Positions 24,673 to 26,641 of a stretch of 26,641 bases of DNA are shown in pieces. Every line of letters starts with the position of its first letter. The first letter of the stretch is position 1. The translations under genes were made by a program, and so were the position numbers. The notes below the pieces were generated by a model. That model made no database searches. It had not been told where the DNA came from and saw only the letters and a list, made by a program, of their open reading frames with translations. Source of the stretch: CAZKYP01 sp964556885 (lineage in GTDB: Bacteria; Planctomycetota; Phycisphaerae; Sedimentisphaerales; Anaerobacaceae); assembly GCA_964556885.1 (NCBI GenBank), contig CAZKYP010000020.1, forward strand, positions 1 through 26,641. The letters run 5' to 3'.

Positions 24673-25311
24673 ATGAGAAACGTAGTAAGTATATTGGTAG
24701 TGACATTGATTCTTGTTGGCGGGTGCTCTTCGCAAGACAGTTCATTCATGACCGGTTATAACTTTAGCGGTGTCGACAGGGTTGCGATAGTGGCCATAGA
24801 AGGAGCTGTTACGAGTGAGGCGGCAAAAGATCAAATCGCGGATTTCTATATGATGGAACTGTTGAAGAAAGGCTACGCCCCTGTTGAAAGGGCACAGGTT
24901 AAGGGTTTGCTTCAGGAGCAGGCGTTTGAATCCGAGGGTTTAACTGCTTCAGAGAGGGCTGTTGAATCAGGTTTGATTTTGGAGGTGCCCGCAGTTTTTA
25001 CCATCAGCATCCCTCATTTTGGTGAGAATATCATGATGACCGCAAAGTTGATAAATGTCAAAGACGGCAGTATTCTTTGGATGGGCAGCGGTTCGGGGAA
25101 AGGTGGAAAAAGCTTCATGTCTATATTTAGATTTGGCGGTGGTGGAGACGATTCCGGATTAGGCAGTGAGAGCGATGCACTTCTGGCTATCACGGAAGGA
25201 TTAGAAGGTGTTCCCGGTAAGGCTTTATCCCCCTATGAAGCCCGAAAGACTAATAGTATAATCAGAAAAATCTGCAAAACCCTTCCGCCTAAGCAAGAGA
25301 ATAAATGGTAG
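24673..25311 (+). CDS. CsgG/LpoB-like lipoprotein
   Basis: The product is 212 residues. A lipoprotein signal ends LILVGGC with the lipidated cysteine at C18. The mature part starts with a beta strand DRVAIVAIEG (about 35-44). It continues with QIADFYMMELLKKGYAPVER and LLQEQAFESEGLTASERA, the CsgG/LpoB pattern of a variable-strand protein with an amphipathic helix and an ER-x-Q junction. A later segment, MMTAKLINVKDGSILWMGSG, matches the CsgG-like strand that compares present and stored states. The C-terminus is glycine-rich (RFGGGGDDSGLGSES) and then basic. It is far shorter than curli pore CsgG, so a small CsgG-fold lipoprotein of unknown role is the safest call. AAGGA lies close upstream of the ATG. 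Confidence 0.7.
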   Translation: MRNVVSILVVTLILVGGCSSQDSSFMTGYNFSGVDRVAIVAIEGAVTSEAAKDQIADFYMMELLKKGYAPVERAQVKGLLQEQAFESEGLTASERAVESGLILEVPAVFTISIPHFGENIMMTAKLINVKDGSILWMGSGSGKGGKSFMSIFRFGGGGDDSGLGSESDALLAITEGLEGVPGKALSPYEARKTNSIIRKICKTLPPKQENKW

Positions 25312-25357
25312 AGCAAAGATAGATATATCTGGAAGAAAAAAACGGGATAATTATCAT

Positions 25358-25393
25358 AAAGGGCGGAAATGCAGGAAGTTTTTGCCCTTTTTT
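25358..25393 (+). terminator. Intrinsic terminator of the CsgG-like gene
   Basis: AAAGGGC (25358-25364) pairs perfectly with GCCCTTT (25384-25390) around a 19-nt loop, with the T-run continuing to 25393. It lies 47 nt after the stop codon. On the other strand it could also serve the convergent gene, though the T-run there is interrupted. Confidence 0.7.
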
Positions 25394-25442
25394 CATTGGT
25401 GCATTATAAAGTATGTTCTAAAAGCCACTGGTTGAAAACAGG

Positions 25443-26471
25443 TCAATATCCTGAAGCCGATAAAAAGGCTTCAATATTTTCAGTCGGGACATCGGGCGGC
25501 ATTCCTCCGCCGCATGACAGAATAATCCGTCTTGTATCTTCTACCGAGTTGAGAAGTGCTTTGATGCTCTTATGAACATCTTCGGGTGTGCCCGCCGCGA
25601 GTACATCCCGTGTCGGGATGTTTCCAAGCAATGTGACGGAGTTATTGGTAAGCTCTTTCATTTGGGTAAGATTATGCTGGGAGCTGAAATTGAAGAGATT
25701 TATGCCGATTTGAGACAGATAAGGGGCACACACCAGGCCCGGAGCGTCATTGTGAAAAAAATTCACAGAGGTGTCTGCCGATTCATAGATACGTGTAAGA
25801 TACGGCAGAGCTGTTTCTTTGAAATCATCTTCTCCCAAAAAGCCCACTATGTCATCGAGGATTAAGACACCGTCGATGGACTTGAATGTTTCAATTTGAA
25901 GACCGAGCCAGTCTATGATGAAATCTGTCACGATCCCGAGCAGTTTGTGTGTTTCGTCCGGGTTGGTACGTATGGCCATCAGGAATTCGGTGCTGCCTGC
26001 CAAAAATGAAGCAACGTTCAAAGGCCCGCGCGAGACCGCGAACTTGATACTGTGACCTTCCCGTTCGATCCGGTCCTGGTAATGCCTGAGACGATTGAGG
26101 ACAAAGGGCAGCAGGCCGTCATTCTTTGGATTCGGCTTGGCCAGTGAATTGACTGCCTGAATATCGGATAAAATTTTATCGGCGTAAGGCATCTCGTTGA
26201 GTTGCCATGAACATTTGGCGCCGAACGCGGACGGCTCGGTGCACATCCCGAATTCGGACCAGAAGCCCGGCAGGAACATAACGTCGGGAAATTGCCTCAC
26301 GGCCATGAGATTGGTTTCGAACCACAACTGCTCGCTGGAGTAATAATCGAGCGCCGAGATTCCGGCCCAGCCGGGGAGCCACGGACTGTCGATTATAAAA
26401 CCGACCGGCAGCGGCTCGACCGTCTCACCGTTAATTACATCCAGTAATTTTTTCCATTGTTCGTGCGTCAT
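25443..26471 (-). CDS. MtaA-like uroporphyrinogen-decarboxylase-family protein
   Basis: A 342-residue TIM-barrel protein of the URO-D/MtaA superfamily. Recognisable blocks are LPVGFIIDSPWLPG (about 21-34), FPDVMFLPGFWSEFG (about 61-75), KFAVSRGPLNVASFLAG (about 143-159), LILDDIVGFLGEDDF (about 203-217), then LLGNIPTRDVLAAGTPEDV and LSCGGGMPPDVPTENI. MtaA-type corrinoid methyltransferases bind zinc with His-x-Cys and a later Cys. Here the pattern is H240-x-D242 and C320, so a metal site is likely but with Asp replacing the first Cys. The arginines of the haem-biosynthetic HemE start motif are not evident, so this is not the tetrapyrrole enzyme. It probably transfers a methyl group between a small molecule and a corrinoid or folate. 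The start overlaps the stop of the upstream membrane-protein gene in ATGA. Confidence 0.82.
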   Translation of the reverse strand: MTHEQWKKLLDVINGETVEPLPVGFIIDSPWLPGWAGISALDYYSSEQLWFETNLMAVRQFPDVMFLPGFWSEFGMCTEPSAFGAKCSWQLNEMPYADKILSDIQAVNSLAKPNPKNDGLLPFVLNRLRHYQDRIEREGHSIKFAVSRGPLNVASFLAGSTEFLMAIRTNPDETHKLLGIVTDFIIDWLGLQIETFKSIDGVLILDDIVGFLGEDDFKETALPYLTRIYESADTSVNFFHNDAPGLVCAPYLSQIGINLFNFSSQHNLTQMKELTNNSVTLLGNIPTRDVLAAGTPEDVHKSIKALLNSVEDTRRIILSCGGGMPPDVPTENIEAFLSASGY

Positions 26472-26641
26472 GCTGTCTGGGGCTTTTTACGGAAGATATG
26501 AACAATAATGCACAGAACGATAAAGCCGACAAGCAGTAAAATTCCGAGCCACTGCAGCTTCGACCAGAGGCTCCAAACACTGCCGAACGCCGCGGCTCCG
26601 GAAGCCAGTGCCATAAGGACGTTCCAGAGGATGCGTTTGCC
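26468..26641 (-). CDS. C-terminal end of an integral membrane protein (runs off right edge)
   Basis: Only the last 57 residues and stop are present. They contain two hydrophobic segments, VLMALASGAAAFGSVWSLW (about 8-26) and LGILLLVGFIVLCIIVHIF (about 32-50), joined by a short loop. The end is the basic RKKPQTA. The stop (TGA) shares bases with the ATG of the MtaA-like gene, so the two are co-transcribed. A C-terminus of this type occurs in sodium:solute symporters, and a transporter next to a methyltransferase-family enzyme would fit substrate uptake. That identity is a guess from topology and context. Confidence 0.6.
   Translation of the reverse strand, partial: GKRILWNVLMALASGAAAFGSVWSLWSKLQWLGILLLVGFIVLCIIVHIFRKKPQTA

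Noticed and set aside
25452..25473. Perfect 7-bp hairpin (TGAAGCC/GGCTTCA) at the end of the MtaA-like gene
   Set aside because: It lies within the last codons of the gene, has no T-run after it, and is plausibly a by-product of coding for A-F-L-S-A-S.
25369..25575. 68-codon plus-strand frame across the terminator and MtaA-like 3' end
   Set aside because: It starts inside the terminator hairpin and mostly overlaps the convergent gene; no sign of coding.
1..26641. tRNA, rRNA, CRISPR arrays, insertion sequences, phage genes
   Set aside because: No cloverleaf with a TTCGA-type arm in proper context, no regular direct repeats, and no transposase or integrase motifs were seen on reading both strands.

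Overview
The window is about 26.6 kb of a bacterial chromosome of moderate GC content, with one 100-N assembly gap (2427-2526). The mix of genes suggests a PVC-group planctomycete, most likely class Phycisphaerae (Sedimentisphaerales-like). It combines a DUF1573 lipoprotein, a lipoprotein multihaem cytochrome carrying a degenerate 5'-nucleotidase-like domain, a full general-secretion (type II) locus with unusually large, linker-rich components, a sugar-phosphate isomerase-like protein and a MtaA-like uroporphyrinogen-decarboxylase-family protein. This placement is inferred from gene content; there is no rRNA or other marker gene here. I see no tRNA, rRNA, CRISPR array, insertion sequence or phage gene.

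Region 1 (1-6678, minus strand) is a glycan-building operon. In transcription order it holds a polyprenyl-phosphate GT2 glycosyltransferase, a GT39-like multi-pass GT-C glycosyltransferase (4-nt overlap), a class I methyltransferase, a GT4 glycosyltransferase interrupted by the gap, a WalW-type polysaccharide deacetylase, a second class I methyltransferase and an FkbM-type methyltransferase that runs off the left edge. The products would prime, assemble, methylate and deacetylate a surface polysaccharide. A good sigma70-like promoter lies just upstream of the first gene.

Region 2 (6679-11176, plus strand) starts with a 505-bp divergent spacer. A DUF1573 lipoprotein follows, then a tetrahaem lipoprotein cytochrome and a GspC-like membrane protein. 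A 442-bp non-coding stretch with a strong hairpin separates these from gspD.

Region 3 (11177-23431, plus strand) is a type II secretion locus in the canonical order D-E-F-G-H-I-J-K-L-M, with the GspC-like gene just ahead. D, E, F, G and K are clear. H, I and J are recognised from prepilin cleavage sites and order. C, L and M are strongly diverged and are called from architecture and order. The oddest component is GspI, whose acidic C-terminal extension contains a segment that reads like an excisionase/MerR-type helix-turn-helix. GspK carries a strongly basic insertion, so the two lineage-specific elements could dock at the pseudopilus tip. The prepilin peptidase (GspO) is not in the window.

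Region 4 (23432-26641) holds a TIM-barrel sugar isomerase/epimerase-like gene and a CsgG/LpoB-like lipoprotein ending in a clear intrinsic terminator. Convergent to these, on the minus strand, are a MtaA-like protein and the C-terminal end of a membrane protein, translationally coupled through an ATGA overlap.
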